DNA of 64,000 nt from Maribacter_C sp047345145. Its GTDB lineage: Bacteria > Bacteroidota > Bacteroidia > Flavobacteriales > Flavobacteriaceae. Each line of letters starts with the position of its first letter. The stretch's first letter is position 1. The notes beneath the pieces were generated by a model. The model had not been told where the DNA came from. It saw nothing but the letters and a program-made list of their open reading frames with translations, and did not search any database. Location: the NCBI RefSeq assembly GCF_047345145.1, contig NZ_JBLFER010000006.1:237189-301188 (forward strand), in the 5' to 3' direction. This document shows, one piece after another, positions 17,626-25,925 of the stretch. The position numbers were made by a program, and so were the translations under genes.

Positions 17626-17776
17626 CAGAGTCTCGGCCGAGTTCGGTTGAATTTTAACGTTTCCAAAATTTGAGGCGATTTATATTGCTTTGATATATGT
17701 TTCTCTCATATGAGAGTGTCATTATCCAATTAAAAAGTCGAATTTCTTGAAAACAGAGTCGAAACCGAGTTCGGTT
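17626..17776. promoter_or_regulatory. direct repeats and palindromes in the HTH-gene control region
   Basis: A 23-base direct repeat occurs at 17626-17648 and 17754-17776: CAGAGTC, four variable bases, then CCGAGTTCGGTT. The core CCGAGTTCGG is itself a palindrome. The copies are exactly 128 bases apart; the second overlaps the rteC stop. Between them is a perfect 14-base palindrome CTCTCATATGAGAG (17703-17716). In CTnDOT, RteC binds an inverted repeat upstream of xis2c, so these are candidate RteC or Xis sites; this is inference. Confidence 0.6.
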
Positions 17777-18623
17777 AAGAATAATTACCCAATCCATCTT
17801 CTTTAATCATCTTATCGAGGAGTTTTTGACTTGCTTCTTCGAAGAATTTGACACGAGAATGTTTGCGATTTTTAAGTTCATTATAAGTCCTAGAAGAATT
17901 TCCCTTTGGAACATTAAGAAAATCCCCCAACTCTTCAATTATGGTTTGGATTTCTATATTGCCATTATTAAAATATGACATGGCATCGCACCCATAAACC
18001 ATTTCAACAAATGCAGCATAACTACCCGTCCATTTTACAGAGGAAAGTCGTTTTGTAAGCTCATTTGACATTTCTATTCCTTCTATTTCCCGCTTCTTTT
18101 CTTTTAGGTAGTTCGTAAGCATAGCCATTGCCCTAATTCTTGCTAGAATTCCGTCATGTGAAGTATTAAAGGTGGGGTCTTTGTAATACGGATAGCTTTC
18201 TATAATAGGCGCTCGGTGCAGATATTTTCTTGTGAAATAATGTTTGTCCAAGTGTTCATGCGCTTCATCCACATAGATTAAAAATTCAGTATGTTTTTCA
18301 AAGAAAGAATTGACCTTATCTACCTGTTTTTCTAAAAATTGGAACTGATTTGTTTTCCCAATTTTTGGGAACCTTAGTTCACAGGATCTTACCTCAGTAT
18401 AATAGATAAGATATTGCATTGGGATAATCTTGATGCTTTTAAAGAATTGGATTTCCGTATCCTTATTTTCAAAGCCTTGGCTTTGCACCACTTTTTTCAT
18501 TTTATTGATTGTTCGAGCGCAAAGAATATTGCCAGTATTCGCTTCTTCCAGAAATGTGGAAGTGTTCTGCTGTAATTCTTTTAACTCTTTATAGAATTTG
18601 GATAGTAATCCATCATATAACAT
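17775..18623 (-). CDS. rteC: RteC family regulator of ICE excision
   Basis: The 282-residue protein matches the RteC family: an N-terminal helical domain, a middle with IKIIPMQYLIYYTEVRSCELRFPK (about 70-93), then LLTNYL-like helices, and a C-terminal winged-helix region (about 205-270) with KWTGSYAAFVEMVYGCD and the GNSSRTYNELKNRK recognition-like helix. In CTnDOT, RteC activates the excision operon. Here it precedes the HTH gene on the same strand. Its promoter region carries CCGTAT palindromes. Confidence 0.87.
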   Translation of the reverse strand: MLYDGLLSKFYKELKELQQNTSTFLEEANTGNILCARTINKMKKVVQSQGFENKDTEIQFFKSIKIIPMQYLIYYTEVRSCELRFPKIGKTNQFQFLEKQVDKVNSFFEKHTEFLIYVDEAHEHLDKHYFTRKYLHRAPIIESYPYYKDPTFNTSHDGILARIRAMAMLTNYLKEKKREIEGIEMSNELTKRLSSVKWTGSYAAFVEMVYGCDAMSYFNNGNIEIQTIIEELGDFLNVPKGNSSRTYNELKNRKHSRVKFFEEASQKLLDKMIKEDGLGNYS

Positions 18624-18741
18624 ATCCTCATGTTTTTGAGATTGGGAACTCGAATATGCTGGTTAGACATAAATTTATTTTCTCACTTAAGTAATTTTAG
18701 ATGACATAGTTTGTAGTAAATAAGTTGTTAAATGGTTGGAG

Positions 18742-18772
18742 TAAATATAATTTCATAGGGTTTGATATCCAA
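18742..18772 (-). promoter_or_regulatory. candidate rteC promoter
   Basis: Read leftwards, TTG (18772-18770), a 20-base spacer and TATATTTA (18749-18742; consensus TAnnTTTG, last base differs) make a Bacteroidota promoter. The predicted leader before the rteC ATG is about 110 bases. Confidence 0.5.
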
Positions 18773-18781
18773 TGAAAACTA

Positions 18782-18832
18782 CCGTATTCGTATACGGAAT
18801 AACCCGTATTTATATTATACGGCTATCCGTAG
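18782..18832. promoter_or_regulatory. tandem CCGTAT palindromes upstream of rteC
   Basis: Two palindromes, CCGTAT-N4-ATACGG (18782-18797) and CCGTAT-N7-ATACGG (18804-18822), are followed by a lone half-site CCGTAG (18827-18832). They lie 10 bases upstream of the candidate rteC -33 box and after the end of the LuxR-type gene. This is the classic position of activator sites. CCGTA-type palindromes suit LuxR/NarL-type HTH dimers, so the adjacent membrane regulator is the first candidate; that link is inferred. Confidence 0.6.
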
Positions 18833-18875
18833 TAGTATGATTCTTAATCGAATTATGATTACTAATAAGAGCGAA

Positions 18876-19784
18876 TTATTTTTCTTGTAATTTGAATCTA
18901 GTTGTAAATTCAATCCGATTCTTGGTACTTGTTTTTTTGAAGATATTTGAAGCGTGTTTGGAGACTGTACTTTCTGCGATAAAGAAATCCTCTCCAATTT
19001 CTTTATATGACTTGCTGTCCAAGATTGACATAGCTATCTCAAGCTCTCTTCGCGTAAGGTTTTTTTTCAAAAATTTGGAATCAAATTTATTAACCTTATA
19101 AAATTTAAAAACACCGGCAATTTCCTTTTTATGTTCGAGAAAAAATAAAAACCGATCAACCTCAATAATCGTTATTGCGAAAAAAGAAATATTCACGACG
19201 GTAAAGGTTAACCATTGGTAGTCGCCTATAACAGTTAAAACTGGGAGAAGCGCAATACATGCAACACTCAATAGTGAAAGCTTATTTCGGCGTAGAGCAG
19301 ATTGGTTATTTTTTTCAGAAGTTGAAATCTTTTTATAGAATGAGTAGAGGAAATACAGTGATATTAATGAAACGGGTATCGTAAATGATAGTCTGGCTAT
19401 ATCAATTGAGTTTGTTAAATAGTAAGGAAAAAGATAAAGTCCAAAGAAACAGAGAGTGCCATATATTGAAATGTTTGAAATTGTGAGGTGTGAGTTCAAA
19501 AATTCGATATCATACTCTTTATAAATATAATAGAAAAGGTAAATTCCCATGATTAAAGCTACTCCATAGGTTATGACGTATTGAAGGATAAACGGTCCAG
19601 GGAAGTTTTTAATTGGAAGAAATCCCCCTGTTAAATTGTAAAAAATAAATAGTAGACCAAGTATCAGATATCTATTTAGATTATTTTGCCTGTTATTTTT
19701 TGAATGAAAAAACGCAAACACTACAATGAAAGTATCTATCAAAAGATAAAAGAAAGTTGTCCAATGTATCGAAGTTCCAAACAT
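18876..19784 (-). CDS. membrane-embedded LuxR-type transcription regulator (7TM-HTH)
   Basis: The 302-residue protein has about seven hydrophobic helices over the first 210 residues. A cytoplasmic C-terminal LuxR/GerE helix-turn-helix follows (about 240-298: LTRRELEIAMSIL, SYKEIGEDFFIAESTVSKH, IFKKTSTKNRIEF). It would sense something in or at the membrane and regulate DNA directly, without a response regulator. It starts 9 bases after the asparaginase-like gene (co-operonic) and ends next to the palindromes upstream of rteC. Confidence 0.8.
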   Translation of the reverse strand: MFGTSIHWTTFFYLLIDTFIVVFAFFHSKNNRQNNLNRYLILGLLFIFYNLTGGFLPIKNFPGPFILQYVITYGVALIMGIYLFYYIYKEYDIEFLNSHLTISNISIYGTLCFFGLYLFPYYLTNSIDIARLSFTIPVSLISLYFLYSFYKKISTSEKNNQSALRRNKLSLLSVACIALLPVLTVIGDYQWLTFTVVNISFFAITIIEVDRFLFFLEHKKEIAGVFKFYKVNKFDSKFLKKNLTRRELEIAMSILDSKSYKEIGEDFFIAESTVSKHASNIFKKTSTKNRIEFTTRFKLQEK

Positions 19785-19793
19785 CGTATCAGT

Positions 19794-20285
19794 TTAGTTA
19801 TCATTTTCTTCAAACCTATTTTCATCAACGTTTTTTACAACATTGTTCCAAGAGAATATTCTTCCGTTCATGGCTATAAACACACCTCTACCTAAAATTT
19901 TTAAAGCACATATGGCATATCCTAAATTGAAAGGTGCATCGGTGTTTCTCTCATTTCCTAATAGGAAAGAGCCGACGAGAACTATTGTTTTTTCAAGATT
20001 TAGATTGCCTAAGTATTTGGCTGTTTCTATCATTGTTATGGTTCCGTGGGTAATCAAAATTTTATCCAGATTACAGGATTCAATTTTTTGTAAAAGCAAT
20101 TTTCTATCCTCTTTGGTTATAAAACGGCTGTCTTTATTGAAAGCATCATGTATAAAATATTTAAAAGAAACATTAGCAGCTTTCAGAAAATCCTTGATTC
20201 GAACATTTGCATATAGAGGTTTGTCCTGCTCATTAGAATATTCCAGCCCTTCAATTGTTCCACCTGTCGTAATAACTTGAATCAT
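19794..20285 (-). CDS. short asparaginase-like protein with altered catalytic motif
   Basis: The 163 residues match only the N-terminal asparaginase domain: TTGGTIEG (7-14, nucleophile Thr), ITHGTITM (about 78-85), a KTIVLVGS segment and a late AMNGRIFSWNNV. Full asparaginases are about 330 residues. The usual HGTDTM motif reads HGTITM: the catalytic Asp is Ile, coded ATA, more than one base from an Asp codon. It may be a binding or sensor protein rather than an enzyme. It is the first gene of an operon with the LuxR-type regulator, divergent from paaE. Confidence 0.7.
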   Translation of the reverse strand: MIQVITTGGTIEGLEYSNEQDKPLYANVRIKDFLKAANVSFKYFIHDAFNKDSRFITKEDRKLLLQKIESCNLDKILITHGTITMIETAKYLGNLNLEKTIVLVGSFLLGNERNTDAPFNLGYAICALKILGRGVFIAMNGRIFSWNNVVKNVDENRFEENDN

Positions 20286-20330
20286 GCCATTATTGTTTTG
20301 ATATTAATTACCCTTGTTTTTTGTATCCAT

Positions 20331-20361
20331 TTGCTAAACTAACGAATATTCATTAGTTTTG
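20331..20361 (+). promoter_or_regulatory. paaE promoter with palindromic TetR-type operator
   Basis: TTG (20331-20333), a 20-base spacer and TAGTTTTG (20354-20361) make a perfect-consensus -7 promoter 17 bases before the paaE ATG. Between and over these boxes, CTAACGAATATTCATTAG (20339-20356) is a palindrome with one mismatched pair; it extends as AAA/TTT to 24 bases (20336-20359). A repressor bound here would block RNA polymerase. A 15/18 match lies at the receptor promoter (41897-41914). Confidence 0.8.
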
Positions 20362-20378
20362 TTAAATAAAGAGAAAAA

Positions 20379-21452
20379 ATGAGTGTATTTCACCCTTTAA
20401 GGATCAGAGATATTCAAAAGACAACAAAGGATTGTTCGGTTATTCAATTTGACGTGCCAAGTGAATTGAATGATATGTTTTCCTATAAACAAGGGCAATA
20501 CCTAACCTTAAGAACTACGATTAATGGAGAGGATGTTAGACGCTCATACTCGCTTTGTTCAAGTCCGTTAGATGATGATTTGAAAGTAGCGGTTAAACAA
20601 ATCACTGGAGGTGTTTTTTCCACTTTTGTAAACAACGAATTGACCATAGGTGAAACTTTGGAAGTCATGCCGCCATCGGGAGAATTCTATGTTGATATAG
20701 ATCCGTTGGCTTCAAAAAATTACATCGCTTTTGCCGCTGGTAGCGGTATTACACCCATATTATCTATTATAAAAACGCATTTAATATCAGAGCCTTGTAG
20801 TACGTTTAAACTGTTTTATGTGAATCGAACTGCTAAGTCAGTTATTCTTAAGGAAGAAATTGAAAAGATAAAAAATCAATTTATCAACAGATTTCAGGTC
20901 TTTTATTTTTTAACCAAAGAACAGCGAGATATTCCTTTTTTAAATGGTCGTTTCTCTAGTGAAAAACTTCAATTACTAATACAGTCTTTCATTGATATCA
21001 TGAACACTGACGACTGTTTTATTTGCGGCCCCAAAGAAATGATATTCTTGATTCGTGATGAAATGCAAACCGCAGGTTTGGCAAAAGAAAAAATACATTA
21101 TGAACTGTTCTTTTCGGGTAAGACAATAGAAAACGATAAGCGTATTGCAGAAGTGTTGGAACAAAAGGTAGAGGGTACTGAGGTTACGATAATCGATGGC
21201 AGTAAAGAATTCCATTTTGTGATGGATGAAGATTATGATAATATCCTAGATGGTGCATTAGCTGCGGGAGCAGATTTGCCATTTGCCTGTAAGGGGGGTG
21301 TGTGTAGCACCTGTAAATGTCGTGTACTAGAGGGTTCTGTAGAAATGAAAATAAACTATGCTTTGGATGATAATGAAGTAGCTCAAAAACTGGTTTTAAG
21401 TTGTCAAGCTGTTCCAATTTCCGAAAAAGTTATAGTTGATTTTGATGTTTAA
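20379..21452 (+). CDS. paaE: phenylacetyl-CoA epoxidase reductase subunit PaaE
   Basis: The 357-residue flavoprotein passes electrons from NADPH to the diiron epoxidase. FAD-binding RSYS is at 55-58, the nucleotide-binding motif AAGSGITP at 119-126 and CGP at 216-218. A C-terminal plant-type [2Fe-2S] domain has Cys304, Cys309, Cys312 and Cys342. It is first in the rightward paa operon, directly behind the operator-bearing promoter. In the E. coli operon paaE is last of A-E; here it leads. Confidence 0.95.
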   Translation: MSVFHPLRIRDIQKTTKDCSVIQFDVPSELNDMFSYKQGQYLTLRTTINGEDVRRSYSLCSSPLDDDLKVAVKQITGGVFSTFVNNELTIGETLEVMPPSGEFYVDIDPLASKNYIAFAAGSGITPILSIIKTHLISEPCSTFKLFYVNRTAKSVILKEEIEKIKNQFINRFQVFYFLTKEQRDIPFLNGRFSSEKLQLLIQSFIDIMNTDDCFICGPKEMIFLIRDEMQTAGLAKEKIHYELFFSGKTIENDKRIAEVLEQKVEGTEVTIIDGSKEFHFVMDEDYDNILDGALAAGADLPFACKGGVCSTCKCRVLEGSVEMKINYALDDNEVAQKLVLSCQAVPISEKVIVDFDV

Positions 21453-21465
21453 TAAAAATTTAGCT

Positions 21466-22422
21466 ATGAGTAAAGAAAAAATCAAAAGTTTAGAAGCGCA
21501 ATTCGATGCTAGAATAGCTCGTGATGAAAAAATAGAGGCAAAAGATTGGATGCCTGAAAAATATCGAATGACACATATCCGACAAATGTCGCAACATGCA
21601 CATTCAGAGATTGTGGGAATGCTGCCCGAGGGAAATTGGATTACTCGCGCACCTTCTTTGCGAAGAAAAGTGGCCTTGTTGGCCAAGGTTCAGGATGAGG
21701 CTGGTCATGGGCTATATCTCTATAGTGCTTGTGAAACATTGGGTATTTCTAGAACCGAATTGTATGACCAATTGCATTCTGGAAAAGCAAAGTACTCCAG
21801 TATTTTTAATTACCCTACACTTACTTGGGCAGATATGGGAGCTATTGGTTGGTTGGTAGATGGTGCTGCCATAATCAATCAAGTACCCTTATGCAATACC
21901 TCTTATGGCCCTTATGCCAGGGCAATGATTCGGGTATGTAAAGAAGAAAGTTTTCATCAACGTCAAGGGTACGAAATCATGATAAAATTGGCCAACGGCA
22001 CGACTGAGCAGAAAGAAATGGCACAAGATGCATTAAATCGTTGGTGGTGGCCATCTCTTATGATGTTAGGCCCTACCGATGATAAATCTGTTCATACGGA
22101 ACAATCCATGAAATGGAAATTGAAGCGTAAGACTAACGATGAATTACGTCAACAATTTATAGACCAAACTGTACCTCAGGCTGACCTAATAGGATTGACC
22201 ATTCCTGATAAAGACTTAAAGTGGAACGAAGAACGGAAAAGCTATGATTTTGGAGAAATTAATTGGGACGAGTTTTGGCAGGTAGTCAAAGGGCATGGGC
22301 CTTGTAACAAAGAACGCTTGAATGCCCGAGTAAGTGCATGGGAAAATGGTGAATGGGTTAGAGATGCGGCAATGGCGCATGCCGAGAAAAAGGAAAAACG
22401 AAAACTTGATAAAGCTGTATAA
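21466..22422 (+). CDS. paaA: phenylacetyl-CoA epoxidase catalytic subunit PaaA
   Basis: PaaA carries the diiron centre that epoxidises phenylacetyl-CoA. The ferritin-like four-helix bundle shows ligands Glu48 (HSEIVG), Glu78-x-x-His81 (DEAGH) and Glu161-x-x-His164 (EESFH). I chose the ATG at 21466 (MSKEKIK, 318 residues), which clears paaE by 13 bases. An in-frame start at 21436 would overlap paaE and add ten unlikely residues. Subunits B, C, D follow in order. Confidence 0.95.
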   Translation: MSKEKIKSLEAQFDARIARDEKIEAKDWMPEKYRMTHIRQMSQHAHSEIVGMLPEGNWITRAPSLRRKVALLAKVQDEAGHGLYLYSACETLGISRTELYDQLHSGKAKYSSIFNYPTLTWADMGAIGWLVDGAAIINQVPLCNTSYGPYARAMIRVCKEESFHQRQGYEIMIKLANGTTEQKEMAQDALNRWWWPSLMMLGPTDDKSVHTEQSMKWKLKRKTNDELRQQFIDQTVPQADLIGLTIPDKDLKWNEERKSYDFGEINWDEFWQVVKGHGPCNKERLNARVSAWENGEWVRDAAMAHAEKKEKRKLDKAV

Positions 22423-22423
22423 T

Positions 22424-22708
22424 ATGGATAAGAACTGGCCTCTTTGGGAAATCTTTATTAGAAGTAAAAACGGACTGGAGCATCGTCATGTGGGAAGCCT
22501 ACATGCGTCCGATGCCGAAATGGCTTTGGAGAACGCTCGCGATGTGTATACCAGACGTAGCGAAGGCATTAGTATTTGGGTGGTGGAGTCTAAGAATATT
22601 ACAGCCTCCAATCCCGAGCATAACGGAGAGCTTTTTGAACCAGCACAGGATAAAGTTTACCGGCACCCAACTTTTTATGAGCTACCCGATGAAGTAAAAC
22701 ACATGTAA
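22424..22708 (+). CDS. paaB: phenylacetyl-CoA epoxidase subunit PaaB
   Basis: The 94-residue small subunit begins MDKNWPLWEIFIRSKNGL, the usual PaaB opening, and contains SLHASDAEMALENARDVYTRR. PaaB joins PaaA-PaaC heterodimers into the active complex. The ATG at 22424 is one base after the paaA stop. An upstream in-frame extension lies within paaA and is not expected to be used. Its stop overlaps the paaC start by one base. Confidence 0.95.
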   Translation: MDKNWPLWEIFIRSKNGLEHRHVGSLHASDAEMALENARDVYTRRSEGISIWVVESKNITASNPEHNGELFEPAQDKVYRHPTFYELPDEVKHM

Positions 22709-23460
22709 TGAAAGAAAATCTATATAAATATATTCTCGGAATAGCCGACAATTGCCTTGTTTTAGGACAACGTTTGGGCGAACTCTGTGGCCATGGGCCT
22801 AGTTTGGAAACCGACATTGCCTGTACAAATATTTCTTTGGATTTATTAGGGCAGGTGCGTAGTTACTATCAATATGCGGCAAAGGTAGAGGGCAATAATA
22901 GAACAGAGGATGATATCGCAATGTTACGTAAAGAACGTGAGTATGTAAATGTGCTTTTGGTGGAACAACCAAATACGGATTTCGCCTATACTATTTGCCG
23001 ACAGTTTTTATTTGATGTATACCACTTGCTGTTTTTAACCGAATTACAGAAAAGTAAGGATGTCACCTTATCCGCAATCGCTAAAAAGTCGATTAAAGAA
23101 GTTAGTTATCATGAACGTTTTTCTTCCGATTGGGTAAAACGCTTGGGAGACGGTACACAAGAAAGTAAAGAGAAAACTCAAGAGGCCATAGATTATTTAT
23201 GGACCTACACAGATGAGCTTTTTCATCAAACCCTTGCCGATAAAGGAATGATTGCCAAGGGTATTGGTGTTGATACATCGAAACTAAAAAAAGCATATTA
23301 CCAAGGCGTTTCCGACATATTGGATAGCGCAACACTAAGTACTCCAGAATCTAAATGGTTTCAAAAAGGGGGTAAAGAAGGAATACACACCGAACACATG
23401 GGCTATCTGTTAAGCGATTTGCAATACATGCAGCGCACCTATCCAAACTCGGAATGGTAA
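22708..23460 (+). CDS. paaC: phenylacetyl-CoA epoxidase structural subunit PaaC
   Basis: The 250-residue PaaC is the ferritin-like partner of PaaA without a functional diiron site. Family stretches LCGHGPSLETDIACTNISLDLLGQVR (about 26-51) and KEVSYHERFSSDWVKRLGDGT are clear. It overlaps paaB by one base and paaD closely follows. Confidence 0.94.
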   Translation: MKENLYKYILGIADNCLVLGQRLGELCGHGPSLETDIACTNISLDLLGQVRSYYQYAAKVEGNNRTEDDIAMLRKEREYVNVLLVEQPNTDFAYTICRQFLFDVYHLLFLTELQKSKDVTLSAIAKKSIKEVSYHERFSSDWVKRLGDGTQESKEKTQEAIDYLWTYTDELFHQTLADKGMIAKGIGVDTSKLKKAYYQGVSDILDSATLSTPESKWFQKGGKEGIHTEHMGYLLSDLQYMQRTYPNSEW

Positions 23461-23465
23461 TAGTT

Positions 23466-23954
23466 ATGCAACAAATAGACCAGCAACTAATTCCGATTTT
23501 AGAAAAAGTTTCGGACCCTGAGATTCCTGTGCTCTCCATTATGGAAATGGGTGTGGTCAGGTCCGCTTTCGTCCATAATAACGAAGTTCTGGTAAAAATC
23601 ACACCAACCTATAGTGGTTGTCCTGCTATGGATGTTATTGGGGATGATATTAAAAGTGCGCTTCAAAACGCAGGATTTAATGCTACGGTAGAGTTGGTGT
23701 TATCACCTGCTTGGACTACAGATTGGATTACCAAAAAAGGACGTCAGGCTTTAGAAGAATATGGTATTGCCCCACCCTTAGAAGCCAATGCGGATAAAGA
23801 AGCACTTTTAGAAAATAAGAGAATTGTAAAATGTACCAATTGTGGTTCTACCGAAACGCAGTTGGTAAGTCAGTTTGGTTCTACGGCATGTAAGGCACTC
23901 TTTAAATGTGAAAGTTGCCAAGAGCCTTTCGATTACTTTAAATGTTTAAAATAA
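23466..23954 (+). CDS. paaD: PaaD, Fe-S/diiron assembly factor of the epoxidase
   Basis: The 162-residue protein has an N-terminal MIP18/DUF59 domain (LEKVSDPEIPVLSIMEMGVV and the TPTYSGCPAMDVI motif) and a C-terminal zinc-ribbon-like part with two Cys-x2-Cys pairs (KCTNCG, CESCQEPF). PaaD is thought to help mature the metal centres of the epoxidase. I prefer the ATG at 23466; one at 23454 would overlap paaC. Confidence 0.92.
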   Translation: MQQIDQQLIPILEKVSDPEIPVLSIMEMGVVRSAFVHNNEVLVKITPTYSGCPAMDVIGDDIKSALQNAGFNATVELVLSPAWTTDWITKKGRQALEEYGIAPPLEANADKEALLENKRIVKCTNCGSTETQLVSQFGSTACKALFKCESCQEPFDYFKCLK

Positions 23955-23956
23955 TT

Positions 23957-24736
23957 ATGAGTACTGTACAAAAAGATATCGAAAATGGAGTTGCCTTTTT
24001 AAGGTTGAATAGACCCGATGTTTTCAATAGTTTCAATAGGGAAATGGCACTGCAATTTCAAAAGGAACTCAACTTTTGTGAACAAAGCGAACTAGTGCGG
24101 GCTATTGTGGTTATGGGAAACGGAAAAGCATTTTGTGCAGGTCAAGATTTAAAAGAGGTAACGAACAAAGACTTAGATCTGAGTTTTAGAACATTATTAG
24201 AAGAGCATTACGCACCTATCATCAAAATTATCAGAGGTCTTAAAAAACCTGTAATAGCCGCTGTAGATGGTGTTGCTGCGGGTGCGGGTGCAAATATAGC
24301 ATTAGCCTGTGATGTGGTTCTTGCAAGTGAACGCACAAGTTTCATACAGGTTTTTAGCGGCATTGGTTTGGTGCCAGATAGTGGAGGTACTTTTTTTCTA
24401 CCAAGACTTATCGGTTTTCAAAAAGCATCGGCATTAGCTATGTTGGGAGATAAGATAAAGGCAGATGAAGCAGAACGTATCGGTATGATTTATAAAGTTT
24501 TTCCGGTAGATGCATTTGAAGAAGAAATTAGAAATATAGCCGTGAAAATGGCATCAATGCCCACTTTAGCCCTTGTATTGATAAAGCAAGCACTAAATGC
24601 TTCAATGACAAATTCGCTGGAAGAACAATTGAAACTAGAAACAGAATTACAGCTTCAAGCATCGGAAAGCAATGATTATGAGGAAGGAGTTACGGCATTC
24701 CTCCAAAAACGCAAACCTAATTTTAAAGGTAACTGA
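23957..24736 (+). CDS. paaG: ring 1,2-epoxyphenylacetyl-CoA isomerase PaaG
   Basis: This crotonase-family enzyme (259 residues from the ATG at 23957) converts the ring epoxide to the seven-membered oxepin-CoA. The oxyanion hole parts are AFCAGQDLKE and GVAAGAGANIAL; GLVPDSGGTFFLPRL carries the PaaG-type acid Asp. Its place between paaD and paaH supports PaaG over PaaF. Two bases separate it from paaD. Confidence 0.9.
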   Translation: MSTVQKDIENGVAFLRLNRPDVFNSFNREMALQFQKELNFCEQSELVRAIVVMGNGKAFCAGQDLKEVTNKDLDLSFRTLLEEHYAPIIKIIRGLKKPVIAAVDGVAAGAGANIALACDVVLASERTSFIQVFSGIGLVPDSGGTFFLPRLIGFQKASALAMLGDKIKADEAERIGMIYKVFPVDAFEEEIRNIAVKMASMPTLALVLIKQALNASMTNSLEEQLKLETELQLQASESNDYEEGVTAFLQKRKPNFKGN

Positions 24737-24737
24737 T

Positions 24738-25925
24738 ATGGAGGTAGGCGTAATAGGTTCAGGAACTATGGGAAGCGGTATAGCCCAAGTTGCAGCAACT
24801 GCAGGTTGTAATGTAATGCTATTTGATACCAATGTTACTGCTTTGAAAAAAGCAAAGGAATCCCTAGAGAAAATATTGAATAGATTAATTGAGAAGGGGC
24901 GAATCAATGCATCTGAAAAAGAACAGATTCAATCTAATATTTCCTACTCGGACCAGCTGAGAGATTTAGCTTGTTGTGAATTGATTATTGAAGCGATTGT
25001 TGAAGACTTGACAATCAAAAAAAACGTTTTTTCAGAATTAGAAACGTACGTTTCCGATGAATGCATCATAGCCTCAAATACTTCCAGTTTGTCCATTGCT
25101 TCTATCGCAGCATCTTTGGGCAAACCAAGCCGCTGTATTGGTATTCATTTTTTCAATCCTGCCCCTTTAATGAAGCTTGTAGAGGTAATTCCGTGCATAC
25201 AAACCTCTGAAGAGATTTTAAAGGAAGTAGTGACAATTCTATCTGGATGGGGAAAGACCGTTGCCGTGGCAAAGGACACGCCTGGTTTCATTGTAAACCG
25301 TGTTGCAAGACCTTTTTATGGAGAAGCATTACGAATCTTGGAGGAGGGTATTGCAGATATTTCTACGATTGATTGGAGTTTGAAAACTTTTGGAGGTTTT
25401 CGAATGGGTCCCTTTGAGCTTATGGATTTTATTGGAAACGACGTAAATTATGTAGTTACGGAAACCGTATTTACAGCCTTTTATTATGACCCAAGATACA
25501 AACCTTCATTTACGCAGAAGCGTTATTCTGAGGCAGGTTATTTGGGGCGTAAATCTGGTAAAGGATACTATGACTATTCCGTTGGAGCAACACGACCAAA
25601 ACCAATAGAGAATAATCAGTTGGCACAAAAAATATGTGATAGGGTATTGGTCATGCTCATAAATGAAGCGGCAGATGCACTGTTCTGGAATATTGCTTCA
25701 GCAGAAGACATTGATAATGCCATGACAAAGGGGGTTAATTATCCCAAAGGGTTGTTGAGATGGGCTGAGGAAAAAGGTATTGAATGGTGCGTGAAGACTA
25801 TGGATGATTTATATGAACAATATCGAGAGGATAGATATCGCTGTAGCCCCTTGTTGCGTAAAATGATATCTGAGACTAATAACGAACCTAAATCGTTTTT
25901 TGATGAAAGGAGAGCAAATACCTAA
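24738..25925 (+). CDS. paaH: 3-hydroxyadipyl-CoA dehydrogenase PaaH
   Basis: The 395-residue NAD-dependent 3-hydroxyacyl-CoA dehydrogenase has the Rossmann motif VGVIGSGTMGSGIAQ at its N-terminus and the HFFNPAPLMKLVEV active-site stretch. A 6-phosphogluconate-dehydrogenase-like C-terminal domain is duplicated (RPFYGEALRILEEG and KICDRVLVMLINEAAD). It oxidises 3-hydroxyadipyl-CoA in the lower pathway. The ATG at 24738 directly follows the paaG stop. Confidence 0.92.
   Translation: MEVGVIGSGTMGSGIAQVAATAGCNVMLFDTNVTALKKAKESLEKILNRLIEKGRINASEKEQIQSNISYSDQLRDLACCELIIEAIVEDLTIKKNVFSELETYVSDECIIASNTSSLSIASIAASLGKPSRCIGIHFFNPAPLMKLVEVIPCIQTSEEILKEVVTILSGWGKTVAVAKDTPGFIVNRVARPFYGEALRILEEGIADISTIDWSLKTFGGFRMGPFELMDFIGNDVNYVVTETVFTAFYYDPRYKPSFTQKRYSEAGYLGRKSGKGYYDYSVGATRPKPIENNQLAQKICDRVLVMLINEAADALFWNIASAEDIDNAMTKGVNYPKGLLRWAEEKGIEWCVKTMDDLYEQYREDRYRCSPLLRKMISETNNEPKSFFDERRANT

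Noticed and set aside
19843..20280. A 145-codon plus-strand frame opposite the asparaginase-like gene
   Set aside because: The minus strand encodes recognisable asparaginase motifs; the plus frame has none.
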